From Pseudomonadota bacterium (GTDB lineage: Bacteria > Pseudomonadota > Alphaproteobacteria > Rhizobiales > Devosiaceae): a stretch of DNA of 40,476 nucleotides. The notes beneath the pieces were generated by a model. It saw only the letters and a list, made by a program, of their open reading frames with translations. It was not told the origin of the DNA and searched no databases. This document shows positions 7,725 to 16,305 of this stretch, piece by piece (the first letter of the stretch is position 1; each line of letters starts with the position of its first letter). The DNA lies in NCBI GenBank assembly GCA_023393475.1, contig JAEWLC010000048.1, positions 1-40,476 of the forward strand, in the 5' to 3' direction. Both the position numbers and the translations under genes were made by a program.

Positions 7725-8990
7725 ATGCGGCTGACGAGACGTAAACTGCTGACTTCGATGGCAACTGTTGGCGCTGGCCTGGCCATGCCGTCCATCGTGC
7801 GCGCCGAGGACAATTCCTTCTGGGACATGTTCAACAAAGAGCAGCGCCTCAAGTCGGTGGACCGTGAGGGTGCTACAGCGACGGCCAAGAGCCTCGTCGA
7901 TACCATCGAGCCGATCCTCAGCTACGACACCTCGTACAACCTGCAGCTCGCGATCCAGAATTACGAGGCCTTCATCCAGGCCAATGGCAGCTGGGAGCCG
8001 CCGTCGCGCGAGACCTTCGGGCTCAAGCTCGGTGACTCGCGCCGCGCCGCCGCGCTGCTCAAGCGCCGCCTGATGATCAACGGCGACATGCCGCTCGAGA
8101 AGCGGGTCGACGACGAATTCGACGCCAAACTCGATGCCGCCGTCCGCCTGTTCCAGGCGCGGCATGGCCTCGTCATCAACGGCCAGGTGGACGAAGCGAC
8201 GTTCTACGCGCTCTCGGTGCCTGCCGATTACCGCCTCAACCAGCTCCGCCTCAACGCCCAGCGTATCGACCAGTGGGCTTCGGCGCTCAGCGATCGCTAT
8301 GTGGTGGTGAACATCCCCGCCGCGATGGTCGAGGCCGTCGAGGGCGCCCAGGTCGTGCAGCGGCACAACTCGGTGGTCGGCAAGGTCGACCGCGCCACGC
8401 CGATCCTCAATTCCAAGATCTTCCAGGTGAAGTTCAATCCTTACTGGACGGTGCCCAAGAGCATCATCGAGAAGGACATGATCCGGTACATGAACGAGGA
8501 TCCGGAGTACCTGACCAAGTTCCGCATCCGCATTTTCGACGGCAAGGGCAACGAAATCCCGCCGACGCAGATCGACTGGTCCACCACCGAGGCCGTGAAG
8601 TACACCTTCCGGCAGGATCCCGGTGGCGAGAACTCGATGGGTCACTGCAAGATCGACTTCTACAACAAGTACGACGTCTACATGCACGACACCCCGCAGA
8701 AGGCGCTGTTCGGCGAGAACGCGCGCTTCCACTCGTCGGGCTGCATGCGCTGCGAGAACATCGAAGAACTGGTGGCCTGGCTGCTGCGCGACAATGGCGG
8801 CGGCTGGACTCCGGAAAGCGTCATGGCTGCCTGGCAGCAGGGCATGCGCGAGGACATCAAGCTCGACGTGCAGGTGCCGATCCACACCACTTACATCACG
8901 GCTTGGGCCAACCGGCAGGGCACCGTCAGCTTCCGCGACGACGTCTACCAGTTCGATGCCCAGGGCCTCGTGAACTTCTCCGAGGGCTGA
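7725..8990 (+). CDS. YkuD-type L,D-transpeptidase with peptidoglycan-binding domain (LdtP-like)
   Basis: Periplasmic enzyme that makes 3-3 cross-links in peptidoglycan or links proteins to it. The 421-residue protein starts with a twin-arginine-like signal (LTRRKLLTS, hydrophobic stretch to IVRA), suggesting Tat export. A peptidoglycan-binding-1-like domain lies at about 105-165 (DAKLDAAVRLFQARHGLVINGQVDEAT), and the YkuD domain at about 190-350 with H321 (MHDTP), H336 and the nucleophile C340 in HSSGCMRCEN. The ATG at 7725 follows GGTGA by 4 nt; a TTG at 7722 adjoining the GGTGA is less likely. It is the presumed target of LdtR, and the stop is 4 bp before the small downstream gene. Confidence 0.92.
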   Translation: MRLTRRKLLTSMATVGAGLAMPSIVRAEDNSFWDMFNKEQRLKSVDREGATATAKSLVDTIEPILSYDTSYNLQLAIQNYEAFIQANGSWEPPSRETFGLKLGDSRRAAALLKRRLMINGDMPLEKRVDDEFDAKLDAAVRLFQARHGLVINGQVDEATFYALSVPADYRLNQLRLNAQRIDQWASALSDRYVVVNIPAAMVEAVEGAQVVQRHNSVVGKVDRATPILNSKIFQVKFNPYWTVPKSIIEKDMIRYMNEDPEYLTKFRIRIFDGKGNEIPPTQIDWSTTEAVKYTFRQDPGGENSMGHCKIDFYNKYDVYMHDTPQKALFGENARFHSSGCMRCENIEELVAWLLRDNGGGWTPESVMAAWQQGMREDIKLDVQVPIHTTYITAWANRQGTVSFRDDVYQFDAQGLVNFSEG

Positions 8991-8994
8991 TGCC

Positions 8995-9237
8995 ATGGCC
9001 GGACCCGACAATCGTCAGGCCGGCCGTGTCCTTTTCGAGATGACCCAATTGGGCCAGCAGATGCGCGTGGCCGCCATCGACGAGGCCAGCAGCACCGAAG
9101 TCGTGGTCATCTGCCCCATCCAGCTCCCGCAGCAGCAGATGCAGCGCCTCGCGCTCGCCAAGCTGCGCCACAAGCTCGGCCTGCCGCCCGAGCCACCCCC
9201 TGCCCCGACCGGAATACGGCCGGGAAAATACGCCTAG
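8995..9237 (+). CDS. small conserved protein, possibly DUF6898-like
   Basis: 80-residue protein of unknown function. The core VLFEMTQLGQQMRVAAIDE...STEVVVICPIQLPQQQMQRLALAKLRHKLG has a beta-strand/helix pattern seen in small alphaproteobacterial proteins that databases sometimes mislabel as serine hydroxymethyltransferase; I place it with that DUF6898-like group only tentatively. The tail is Pro-rich. The ATG lies 4 bp after the transpeptidase stop and uses CGAGGG inside the end of that gene as ribosome-binding site, so the two are probably co-translated. It converges on the SRPBCC gene 7 bp away. Confidence 0.72.
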   Translation: MAGPDNRQAGRVLFEMTQLGQQMRVAAIDEASSTEVVVICPIQLPQQQMQRLALAKLRHKLGLPPEPPPAPTGIRPGKYA

Positions 9238-9244
9238 ATCCGCC

Positions 9245-9706
9245 TTAGCCGTGGCTGCCGACATAGTCGGCGAGGTTGTCGAGCGATGCTCGCAACCCGG
9301 TGTCGTGGTCTTCCTTCCTGATGCCCTCAGGCACATCCTCGGCGAGGATGATCACGCGTGTCCCGCCAGTGGCCGGCTCGAGATCCCACACCATCCGCAT
9401 GGTGCCGGCAAACGCCGGGTCGTCGCTGCGAAACTTCACCAGCCAGACGATGCGATGGTTCTCGACCAGTTCCGCGAACTCGGCGTCGATCTCGTCCGTA
9501 TCGTCGGTCGTCTTGCCGTGATTGCCTTCGGCATAGCGCAGCACCATACGGAAGCGGCCGCCAGGGCGCGGATCGTATTCCAGCAGTTCGCCGGTCATGG
9601 TGTCGGGCGGCAGCCAGGCGACCAGCGCCTCACCATCGACCAGCGCCTCATAGATCGTGCGCGCGGGCGCCGCGATGATCTTCGATGCCGTATCCGAGCG
9701 CCTCAT
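9245..9706 (-). CDS. SRPBCC / AHSA1-family protein
   Basis: 153-residue START/Bet v1-fold (SRPBCC) protein resembling the activator of Hsp90 ATPase homologue 1 family. These are cytoplasmic ligand-binding proteins, usually with no assigned ligand. Seen: KIIAAPARTIYEALVDGEALVAWLPPDTMTG at the N-terminus, GGRFRMVLRY in the middle strands, and a C-terminal helix RKEDHDTGLRASLDNLADYV that would cap the cavity. The start has an excellent AAGGAGAT at 5-nt spacing. It lies 24 bp after recO on the same strand and is the likely last gene of the rpoZ-recO run. Confidence 0.85.
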   Translation of the reverse strand: MRRSDTASKIIAAPARTIYEALVDGEALVAWLPPDTMTGELLEYDPRPGGRFRMVLRYAEGNHGKTTDDTDEIDAEFAELVENHRIVWLVKFRSDDPAFAGTMRMVWDLEPATGGTRVIILAEDVPEGIRKEDHDTGLRASLDNLADYVGSHG

Positions 9707-9730
9707 CGACGATCTCCTTGCGCTCTTGTC

Positions 9731-10441
9731 CTAACTCACAAGGCCGACAAAGGTATCCCGGATCGCCGGTTGATCGAGCTGGCGAGGCATCCACACATGC
9801 GCATCGAGGAAATAGCCCGTCAGCTTGAAAGCGTCGGCCACGTCGCTGGGCTCGGGCTCGGAGTTCCCGACAAGAAACTGCGGCAACCTGAGTAGCCGCG
9901 CAAGATATGGCTCCGCCGCGCCCCTGCTCACCGCCCGCCCCGATTTGGGCGAAACGTGCGTGAGGTCGCGGGTAGCGCCAGTTGCCGCGCAACTGGTGAG
10001 ATCAAGTCCGAAGCCCAGCTCTTCGAGCAGCGCCAGCTCGAAGCGCGCAACCGCCGCTCCAAGCGCGGAGGGCGTCGCCTCCCACTCCATGATGCGATCT
10101 GCCATGGCGAGCAGCCGGTCGTGCGGATCGCGTTCCGGCAGCAGATGCAGATGCTCGCAGACAAGCTGGCTGGCATAGAGGCGCAGCCGATCCGAGATCA
10201 GCCCGGCTGCCCGGCCGTCGAGCAGTTCGAGCTGGAAGGTGCCGAGATGCTCCTCGAGCCTCGCGCGCCAGCTGACCTGGACCGTATTGCCCGGCTGCAG
10301 CGTCGCCGACAGCTTCGGCGAGCGCCCGCCGCGCACCAGTCCGAGGCACCGCCCCCGGCCTGCGACCATCACTTCAGCAATGACACTGGTTTCCCCGTGC
10401 CGCCGGACGCCGATGATCAGGCCTTCGCCGTCCCACTGCAT
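9731..10441 (-). CDS. recO: DNA repair protein RecO
   Basis: Recombination mediator of the RecFOR pathway, which displaces SSB and loads RecA at gaps. The 236-residue protein begins MQWDGEGLIIGVRRHGETSVI, the standard RecO OB-fold start, with the GLVRGGRSPK loop at about 34-43 and a helical C-terminal domain (RLLAMADRIMEW, LALLEELGFGLDLTSCAATG). The usual CxxC zinc motif of some RecO proteins is not complete; a single Cys remains in LTSCAATG. It follows era with a 6-bp gap, the normal alphaproteobacterial order rnc-era-recO. Confidence 0.93.
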   Translation of the reverse strand: MQWDGEGLIIGVRRHGETSVIAEVMVAGRGRCLGLVRGGRSPKLSATLQPGNTVQVSWRARLEEHLGTFQLELLDGRAAGLISDRLRLYASQLVCEHLHLLPERDPHDRLLAMADRIMEWEATPSALGAAVARFELALLEELGFGLDLTSCAATGATRDLTHVSPKSGRAVSRGAAEPYLARLLRLPQFLVGNSEPEPSDVADAFKLTGYFLDAHVWMPRQLDQPAIRDTFVGLVS

Positions 10442-10447
10442 CGGTCG

Positions 10448-11398
10448 CTACTTCTCGTGCGGGTATTCCAGCCCCATCTCGCGATAGCGCTCGGGGTCGT
10501 CGCCCCACTTCTCGCGGACCTTGACGAAGATGAACAGGTGCACCGGCACCTCGAAAATCTCCATCAGTTCCTTCCGCGCTTCGGCGCCGATCGCCTTGAT
10601 CGTCTGCCCACCAGCGCCGAGCACGATCTTCTTGTGCGTGTCGCGGGTGACGTAGATCACCTGGTCGATCCGGTACGAGCCATCCTTGTTGATGGTGAAC
10701 TTCTCGCCCTCGACCGTGGCGTTGTAGGGAATCTCGTCGTGGACGCGCAGGAACAGCTTTTCGCGCGTCACTTCGGCGGCGGTGATCTGCAGCGTCAGGT
10801 CGGTGAGCTGGTCCTCGGGGAAGTGCCAGGGGCCGAGCGGGATATGCTCGAAGGCCCAGTTGAGGAAATCCTGCACGCCGCTACCCGTCAGCGCGGAGAT
10901 CATGAAGGTCTTTTCGAAGCGCAGCTTGCCGTTGAGGTTCTCGGCCAGCGCAAAGAGCTTTTCGGGCTTGATCAGGTCGACCTTGTTGAGCACCAGCACC
11001 TTCTGGTGCGGCACCTTCTCCAGTCCCGCGACCAGCGCCTCGATCTCCGGCGTGATGCCACGCTCGGCATCGACGATCAGCGCCACGAGGTCGGCATCAC
11101 CGGCACCCGTCCAGGCTGCCTCTACCATGGCCCGGTCGAGCCGGCGCTTGGGTGCAAAGATGCCGGGGGTGTCTATGAACACGATCTGCCCGTCGCCCTC
11201 GGTCACGACGCCACGGATCATCGAGCGCGTGGTCTGGGCCTTGTGCGTGACGATCGACACCTTGGTGCCGACCAGCGAGTTGAGCAGCGTCGACTTGCCG
11301 GCATTGGGCGCGCCAACCAGCGCGACGAAGCCGCAGCGGGTGTTTTCGCCGGCGACCGGCAGCTCAGCCGCTTCGGGCATTTCGTTCTTGTCGGTCAT
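10448..11398 (-). CDS. era: GTPase Era
   Basis: Essential GTPase that binds 16S rRNA during 30S maturation. The 316-residue protein has all G motifs: G1 GAPNAGKS (29-36), G2 region KAQTTR (53-58), G3 DTPG (76-79), G4 NKVD and G5 SALTG, then a C-terminal KH domain ending HLFIFVKVREKWGDDPERYREMGLEY with the VREKW signature. An N-terminal extension of about 20 residues precedes the G domain. The start codon overlaps the rnc stop by 4 bp (ATGA). Confidence 0.97.
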   Translation of the reverse strand: MTDKNEMPEAAELPVAGENTRCGFVALVGAPNAGKSTLLNSLVGTKVSIVTHKAQTTRSMIRGVVTEGDGQIVFIDTPGIFAPKRRLDRAMVEAAWTGAGDADLVALIVDAERGITPEIEALVAGLEKVPHQKVLVLNKVDLIKPEKLFALAENLNGKLRFEKTFMISALTGSGVQDFLNWAFEHIPLGPWHFPEDQLTDLTLQITAAEVTREKLFLRVHDEIPYNATVEGEKFTINKDGSYRIDQVIYVTRDTHKKIVLGAGGQTIKAIGAEARKELMEIFEVPVHLFIFVKVREKWGDDPERYREMGLEYPHEK

Positions 11399-12099
11399 AT
11401 CGTGTCGCGCCAGACTTTCTCGCGGATCAGGAAAGCTTCGGCGGCCTTGTGTTCCGCCAGCTTCTTGGATGGGCCGGTGGCGTTGATGGCTTCATAGCTG
11501 CCCAGCCGCACGGCAATGGTGAATTCGGGGGCGTGGTCAGGGCCGGTCCGCTCGACCTCGGCATAGACCGGGGGTTCGAGCCCCCTGCCCTGCGCCCATT
11601 CCTGTAATGTCGTCTTGGGGTCGGCGCGCGTCGTGCCGGATTGGTCGAGCTGCTCGCCGAACAGCCGCTCGACGATCTCGTAGGCCTGCCCGAGGCCACC
11701 ATCGATGAATACCGCGCCGATGACCGCCTCGGCCACGTCGCCGAGGATGGCATCCTTGTTGGCGCCACCGGTGCGGGCTTCGCTCTCGCCGAGATTGAGC
11801 TCTGAGCCGAGGTCGAGCTGCCTGGCGATGGCGGCGCAGGTCTCCTTGCGCACCAGCGTGTTCAGCGACCGGCTGAGCTCGCCCTCATTCGATTTCGGCA
11901 TGCGGCGGTAGAGCATGTCGGCGACGACGAGGCCGAGTACGCGGTCACCGAGGAACTCGAGCCGCTGGTAGGAGCGCTCGATGCGCTTGCCCGGCGAGAC
12001 GGCACTCGAGTGGGTGAGCGCACGATCCAGCAGGTCCGGGTCGGCAAAGCGATATCCCAGACGTGCCTGCAACTTCTCGTGCGTGCGCCCCTTCGCCAT
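11395..12099 (-). CDS. rnc: ribonuclease III
   Basis: Double-stranded-RNA endonuclease for rRNA and mRNA processing (234 aa). The signature RLEFLGDRVL holds E48 and D52; the second metal cluster lies in LGDVAEAVIGAVF. A C-terminal dsRNA-binding domain covers about 165-230 (DPKTTLQEWAQGRG...GPSKKLAEHKAAEAFL). The ATG at 12099 overlaps the lepB stop in TGATG; an in-frame start at 12162 would extend 21 residues into lepB and is not needed. It overlaps era by 4 bp. Confidence 0.96.
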   Translation of the reverse strand: MAKGRTHEKLQARLGYRFADPDLLDRALTHSSAVSPGKRIERSYQRLEFLGDRVLGLVVADMLYRRMPKSNEGELSRSLNTLVRKETCAAIARQLDLGSELNLGESEARTGGANKDAILGDVAEAVIGAVFIDGGLGQAYEIVERLFGEQLDQSGTTRADPKTTLQEWAQGRGLEPPVYAEVERTGPDHAPEFTIAVRLGSYEAINATGPSKKLAEHKAAEAFLIREKVWRDTI

Positions 12100-12863
12100 C
12101 AGTTCACGGACTGGAACATGCGGTCCCACCGCACATTCGCGGGCCACTCCCAAAGCTGCCACGGCGGAATGTTGTTCTTGATCGAGAAGAACCGCGCCTC
12201 GGCCTTGCCGATGAAGTTGTCCAGCGGCACGTAGCCCACCTGGCTCAGCACGCGACTATCGGCCGAGCGGTCGCGATTGTCGCCCATCATGAAGAAGTGG
12301 CCGGCGGGCACGACATACTCAGGCGTATTGTCGAGGCCCTCGTCGTCCGAGATTTCCTGGATGGTGTGCGTGACGCCGTTGGGCAGCGTCTCGGTGTAGA
12401 CGATCACCGGAACGGTGGTCATGTAGCTGTCGGTGTCGGTCGCGGTGCCGATCTGCTCGCGCTCGACCATCGTGCCGTTGATGTAGAGGCGACCGGCCTT
12501 CATCTGGATGGTGTCGCCCGGCAGGCCGATGACGCGCTTGATGTAGTCCTCGTTGGTGATCTCGTTGCGGAACACGGCGACGTCGCCGCGCTTCGGCTCG
12601 CTGCCGAGGATGCGACCGTTGAACGGGATGGCGATTGGGAACGAGTACTTGCCGAAGCCCCATGCCCACTTGTTGGCGAGGAAATAGTCGCCAATCATCA
12701 GGGTCTGCTGCATCGAGGCCGTGGGGATCGAGAACGGCTGGTAAAGGAAGCTGCGGAAGATCAGCGCGATGATCAGCGCCTCGACGATGACGATGATCGT
12801 CTCAAGCAGCTCGTTCTTCTTCTTGCCGGCCTTGATTTCGGCTTTCGACACGGTCTGGCTCAT
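12099..12863 (-). CDS. lepB: signal peptidase I
   Basis: Membrane-anchored serine protease that removes Sec/Tat signal peptides on the periplasmic side. The 254-residue protein has one N-terminal transmembrane helix (about 20-38, ELLETIIVIVEALIIALIF), the catalytic serine S50 in QPFSIPTASMQQTL, and the general-base lysine K109 in DYIKRVIGLPGD; the C-terminal FMMGDNRDRSADSR box is intact. Ala replaces the usual Gly before the catalytic Ser (ASM rather than GSM), which is common in this group. AGAGG lies upstream of the ATG. Confidence 0.96.
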   Translation of the reverse strand: MSQTVSKAEIKAGKKKNELLETIIVIVEALIIALIFRSFLYQPFSIPTASMQQTLMIGDYFLANKWAWGFGKYSFPIAIPFNGRILGSEPKRGDVAVFRNEITNEDYIKRVIGLPGDTIQMKAGRLYINGTMVEREQIGTATDTDSYMTTVPVIVYTETLPNGVTHTIQEISDDEGLDNTPEYVVPAGHFFMMGDNRDRSADSRVLSQVGYVPLDNFIGKAEARFFSIKNNIPPWQLWEWPANVRWDRMFQSVN

Positions 12864-12893
12864 TGGTTGCCTCTAGCCCAGTGGGCCAAGTGG

Positions 12894-13313
12894 TTACGAG
12901 AGGGCTGCCGCCTGGTCAATCGGCAGGGCCTCGATAATGACGAACGCCTGGGCCATGCCGCCGTCGTCGGTGATGGTCAGGTGGATATGAGGCTTCATCC
13001 CCGCTGGGACAAGGCGCTCCAGCACGCGGGCGGCGCCGTTGGTCAACTTCATCGTCGGCTTGCCCGAGGGGAGGTTTACCACGCCCATGTCGCGCCAATA
13101 AACGCCGAAACTAAGGCCGGTCCCGAGGGCCTTCGAGCACGCTTCCTTGGCCGCGAAACGCTTGGCATAGGAGGCCGCGCGCTGCGCCCGGCGATCCGAC
13201 TTCGCCCGCTCGATCTCGGTGAAACAACGATGCGTGAACCGATCGCCGTACTTCGCCAGGGTCTTCTCGACCCGGGAGATATCGCAGAGGTCGTTGCCGA
13301 GCCCGATGATCAT
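12894..13313 (-). CDS. acpS: holo-[acyl-carrier-protein] synthase
   Basis: Transfers 4'-phosphopantetheine from CoA to apo-ACP, switching on fatty-acid synthesis. 139 residues, with D8 in MIIGLGNDLCDISRV and E57 in KRFAAKEACSKALGTGL, the two magnesium ligands of the family. The start overlaps the pyrE stop by 4 bp (ATGA), and lepB follows 30 bp later. Confidence 0.95.
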   Translation of the reverse strand: MIIGLGNDLCDISRVEKTLAKYGDRFTHRCFTEIERAKSDRRAQRAASYAKRFAAKEACSKALGTGLSFGVYWRDMGVVNLPSGKPTMKLTNGAARVLERLVPAGMKPHIHLTITDDGGMAQAFVIIEALPIDQAAALS

Positions 13314-13894
13314 GACAGCCCCCGGCTACCGGGCTTGATCGCCGGGATCGCCGCCAGTTCCGGCGGCAGTGCGTCAGCGGGGTATGCCGGGACCTTGTAC
13401 TGCACCAGCGACACCAGCGGCACGCCGACATCGGCCTCGCCGGCCGAGCGGTCGATCAGGCAGGCCGCGGCCACCACGTTGGCGCCGGTCTTCCTGATCG
13501 CCTCGATGCACTCGCGAATGGAGACGCCAGTCGAAACGATATCCTCGACGATGATCACCTTCTCGCCCGGCGCCAGTTCGAAGCCGCGGCGCAGCTCGAA
13601 CACGCCGTTGACGCGCTCGGTGTAGATCGCCGGCACGCCCAGGTGCCGCGCGGTCTCGTAGCCCGGGATGATCCCGCCCACGGCCGGCGACACGATCTGG
13701 CTCACGTCGCCATAACCGGCCTCGCGGATCTTGGCTGCCAGCGCCTTGCAGAGCTTTTCGGCCTTTTCCGGATGCATGAACACGCGCGCCTTCTGCAGGA
13801 AGATCGGCGAGCGCAGGCCCGAGCTCAGGATGAAATGGCCTTCGAGCAGCGCGCCGCTCTCACGAAACAGATCCAGGACTTCGTCGGTGGTCAC
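13310..13894 (-). CDS. pyrE: orotate phosphoribosyltransferase
   Basis: Makes orotidine 5'-phosphate from orotate and PRPP in pyrimidine synthesis. 194 residues with the PRPP-binding signature VIIVEDIVSTGVSIRE (near 118-133) and upstream GGIIPGYETARHLG. It begins with GTG, overlapping the rsh stop by 4 bp (GTGA), so translation is probably coupled to rsh. The rsh-pyrE-acpS order is typical of Hyphomicrobiales. Confidence 0.95.
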   Translation of the reverse strand: MTTDEVLDLFRESGALLEGHFILSSGLRSPIFLQKARVFMHPEKAEKLCKALAAKIREAGYGDVSQIVSPAVGGIIPGYETARHLGVPAIYTERVNGVFELRRGFELAPGEKVIIVEDIVSTGVSIRECIEAIRKTGANVVAAACLIDRSAGEADVGVPLVSLVQYKVPAYPADALPPELAAIPAIKPGSRGLS

Positions 13895-16164
13895 GCGGGC
13901 TCCTTTTGCCGTTGGGGCGCATTCCAGTCGATGCGTTCAAGCGCCTGTGCCTCGGCCACTGTCGCGCGCTGCACATCCGAGATGCCCGGCGCGAGCTTGA
14001 GCGAGTTGAGCACGTCGGTCAGTTGCGCCAGGTCCCGCACTTCGATCAGGAAGATGAAGCGGTGGAAGTCCGGCGACTCCATGCGCATCACGAGATTATG
14101 GATGTTGGCTTCGCATGCCGCAATGACCGTGGAGATCTGGGCCAGCGATCCGGGCTTGTTCTGGGCCTGCATCGAGATCACGGCCTTGTGGTCGCGGTCC
14201 TCGCGGCCGACGATATCCCAGCGCACATCGATCCAGGCGACGTCGCGGTCGTAGAGCTCCGACAGCGCATCGGAATGGATCGGATAGATCTCGATCGGCC
14301 GATCCGGTTCCATGATGCCCACCAGCCGGTCCCCCGGCACCACGCCCTCGGGCGAGACTTCGACCCTCGTATTGAAATCCAGCTGCTTGAGCGCCGCCTT
14401 GGCGCTCGGGCCGGAGCGCGGGTTGCCCGGCACGCGGAAGCGGAACAGGTCGGTGCCCCTGAGTGCGAACCAGCCCTCGGCCTTGTCGGGAGCCGGCAGG
14501 TCGATCTTCTTGCGCCGCCGCTTGATCCCCTTGACCTCCATCACCTGGGTGTCGAGGTCCTCGCCGGAGATCTTGCCCTCGCCCAGGCCGATCATCAGTT
14601 CCTTCTTGCTCGCCTGCCCCATGGCCTCGGCAAGCTGTTTGAACTCGGCGTCATCGAGCAGGATGCCCTCGCGCTCCAGCAGGATGGAGAGCAGATGCTC
14701 GCCCATGGCGTAGGCGCGTTGTTGCTGCTGCAGGCGCACGGCGCGCCGGATGGCGGAGCGTGCCTTGCCGGTGGCGGCAATCGTCTCCCAGTTGGAAGGC
14801 GGCAGGTGGTTCTGGTCGCGGATGATCTCGATTTCGTCGCCGGAACGAAGCTGCGTCACCAACGGCACGATCTGTCCGTTGATCTTCGCTCCCACCGCCG
14901 TGTCCCCGATATCGGTGTGGAGCGCATAGGCGAAGTCGATCGGCGTCGCGCCCCGCGGCAGGGCGATCAGGCGACCGCGCGGGGTGAAGCAGAAGACCTG
15001 GTCCTGGAACAGCTCCAGCTTGGTATATTCGAGGAAATCCTCGGTCGAGGCGCCGGCCGTCAGATGCTCGATGGTCGAGCGCAGCCAGAGGAAAGCCCGC
15101 GACTCGTTCTCGATCTTGTGGATGTCCGTCGCGCCCTCCTTGTAGAGCGCGTGCGCCGCGATGCCGAACTCGGCGAAGCGGTGCATGTCCTCGGTGCGGA
15201 TCTGCAGTTCGGCACGCTGCCGCCCTACCCCCACGATGGTGGTGTGGATCGAGCGATAGTCGTTGTGCTTGGGGACCGAGATGTAGTCCTTGAACCGGCC
15301 CGGCACGACCTTCCAGTTCGTGTGGACGACACCCAGCGCCCGGTAGCAGTCGGGGATGGTCGGGACGATCACCCGGAAGCCGATCATGTCCGACAGCTGT
15401 TCCAGCGCGATCTGCTTGCGCTCGATCTTGGTGTAGATCGACCAGGGCGACTTCACCCGCGCCGACACGCGCGCCTCGATGCCCTCGCCCTTCAGCTTGT
15501 CGGCCAGTTCGGTCTTGATCGTCGAGATGGTGTCGGCGAACTCAGCCTTCATCTCGTCGAGACGGGTGGTGATCGCCTTGTAGTGCTCCGGCTGCAGGTG
15601 CTTGAAGGCGAGGTCCTCGAGTTCCTGCCGCATGCCCTGCATGCCCATGCGCCCGGCCAGCGGGGCATAGATGTCCATGGTCTCGGTGGCGATGCGCTTG
15701 CGCTTGTCCTCGCGCATGAAGTCGAGCGTGCGCATGTTGTGCAGCCGGTCCGCCAGCTTGACCAGCAGAACCCGAACGTCGGCCGAGATGGCGAGGAGCA
15801 GCTTGCGCAGGTTCTCGGCCTGGGCCTCTTCGCGCGTCACCAGCTGCAGCCGGTCGATCTTGGTCAGCCCGTCGACGATGGAGCCGATTTCGGGGCCGAA
15901 CAGCTGGTCGATCTCGGCGCGCGTCGCGTCCGTGTCCTCGATGGTGTCGTGCAGCAGGGCCACCGCGATCGAGGCGTCGTCGAGCTTCAGATCCGTCAGG
16001 ATGGCGGCGACTTCGAGCGGATGGGCGAAGTACGGATCGCCGGAAGCGCGCTTCTGCGTGCCATGCTTCTGCATGGCATAGACGTAAGCCTTGTTGAGCA
16101 GCGCCTCGTCGGTATTCGGGTTGTAGGCCTGCACCCGTTCGACGAGTTCATACTGACGCATCAT
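13891..16164 (-). CDS. rsh: bifunctional (p)ppGpp synthetase/hydrolase (Rsh)
   Basis: The single long RelA/SpoT homologue of alphaproteobacteria; it makes and degrades (p)ppGpp in response to starvation. About 757 residues. Domains in order: HD hydrolase with YFAHPLEVA and LLHDTIEDT (about 40-150); synthetase with RVKSPWSIYTKIERK, the bifunctional-type RFKD motif, DYISVPKHNDYRSIHT (about 235-350); TGS from FCFTPRGRLIALPRGATP (about 390-450); and a C-terminal ACT domain. ATG 16164 lies 10 nt from AGGAG; a GTG at 16176 touches that AGGAG directly and is less likely. It sits downstream of rpoZ, as in E. coli spoT, but with a hairpin between them. Confidence 0.95.
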   Translation of the reverse strand: MMRQYELVERVQAYNPNTDEALLNKAYVYAMQKHGTQKRASGDPYFAHPLEVAAILTDLKLDDASIAVALLHDTIEDTDATRAEIDQLFGPEIGSIVDGLTKIDRLQLVTREEAQAENLRKLLLAISADVRVLLVKLADRLHNMRTLDFMREDKRKRIATETMDIYAPLAGRMGMQGMRQELEDLAFKHLQPEHYKAITTRLDEMKAEFADTISTIKTELADKLKGEGIEARVSARVKSPWSIYTKIERKQIALEQLSDMIGFRVIVPTIPDCYRALGVVHTNWKVVPGRFKDYISVPKHNDYRSIHTTIVGVGRQRAELQIRTEDMHRFAEFGIAAHALYKEGATDIHKIENESRAFLWLRSTIEHLTAGASTEDFLEYTKLELFQDQVFCFTPRGRLIALPRGATPIDFAYALHTDIGDTAVGAKINGQIVPLVTQLRSGDEIEIIRDQNHLPPSNWETIAATGKARSAIRRAVRLQQQQRAYAMGEHLLSILLEREGILLDDAEFKQLAEAMGQASKKELMIGLGEGKISGEDLDTQVMEVKGIKRRRKKIDLPAPDKAEGWFALRGTDLFRFRVPGNPRSGPSAKAALKQLDFNTRVEVSPEGVVPGDRLVGIMEPDRPIEIYPIHSDALSELYDRDVAWIDVRWDIVGREDRDHKAVISMQAQNKPGSLAQISTVIAACEANIHNLVMRMESPDFHRFIFLIEVRDLAQLTDVLNSLKLAPGISDVQRATVAEAQALERIDWNAPQRQKEPA

Positions 16165-16240
16165 GGGGTGCCGCACTCCTGGGCGGCCCGGCCTTGTCGG
16201 CTGTTTCTACACGCTGCGGGATCGCCGCATCGACCACGCA

Positions 16241-16275
16241 AAACAAAAGGCGCCGGGCGGAAACGACCGGCGCCT
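16241..16275 (-). terminator. hairpin terminator between rpoZ and rsh
   Basis: Read on the minus strand, arms AGGCGCCGG and CCGGCGCCT (16248-16275) around a 10-nt loop are followed by TTTTGTTTTG. It sits 31 bp after the rpoZ stop and about 80 bp before the rsh start, so part of rpoZ transcription should end here. Confidence 0.85.
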
Positions 16276-16305
16276 CAAGACTATATATGCGAGTTCAGCA
16301 GTCGA

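Noticed and set aside
7680..9011. 443-codon minus-strand open frame antisense to the L,D-transpeptidase
   Set aside because: Shadow frame; the plus-strand protein has signal peptide, binding domain and catalytic Cys.
9956..11497. 513-codon plus-strand open frame antisense to recO and era
   Set aside because: Shadow frame over two conserved operon genes.
12063..13625. 520-codon plus-strand open frame antisense to lepB, acpS and pyrE
   Set aside because: Shadow frame over three conserved genes with tight overlaps on the other strand.
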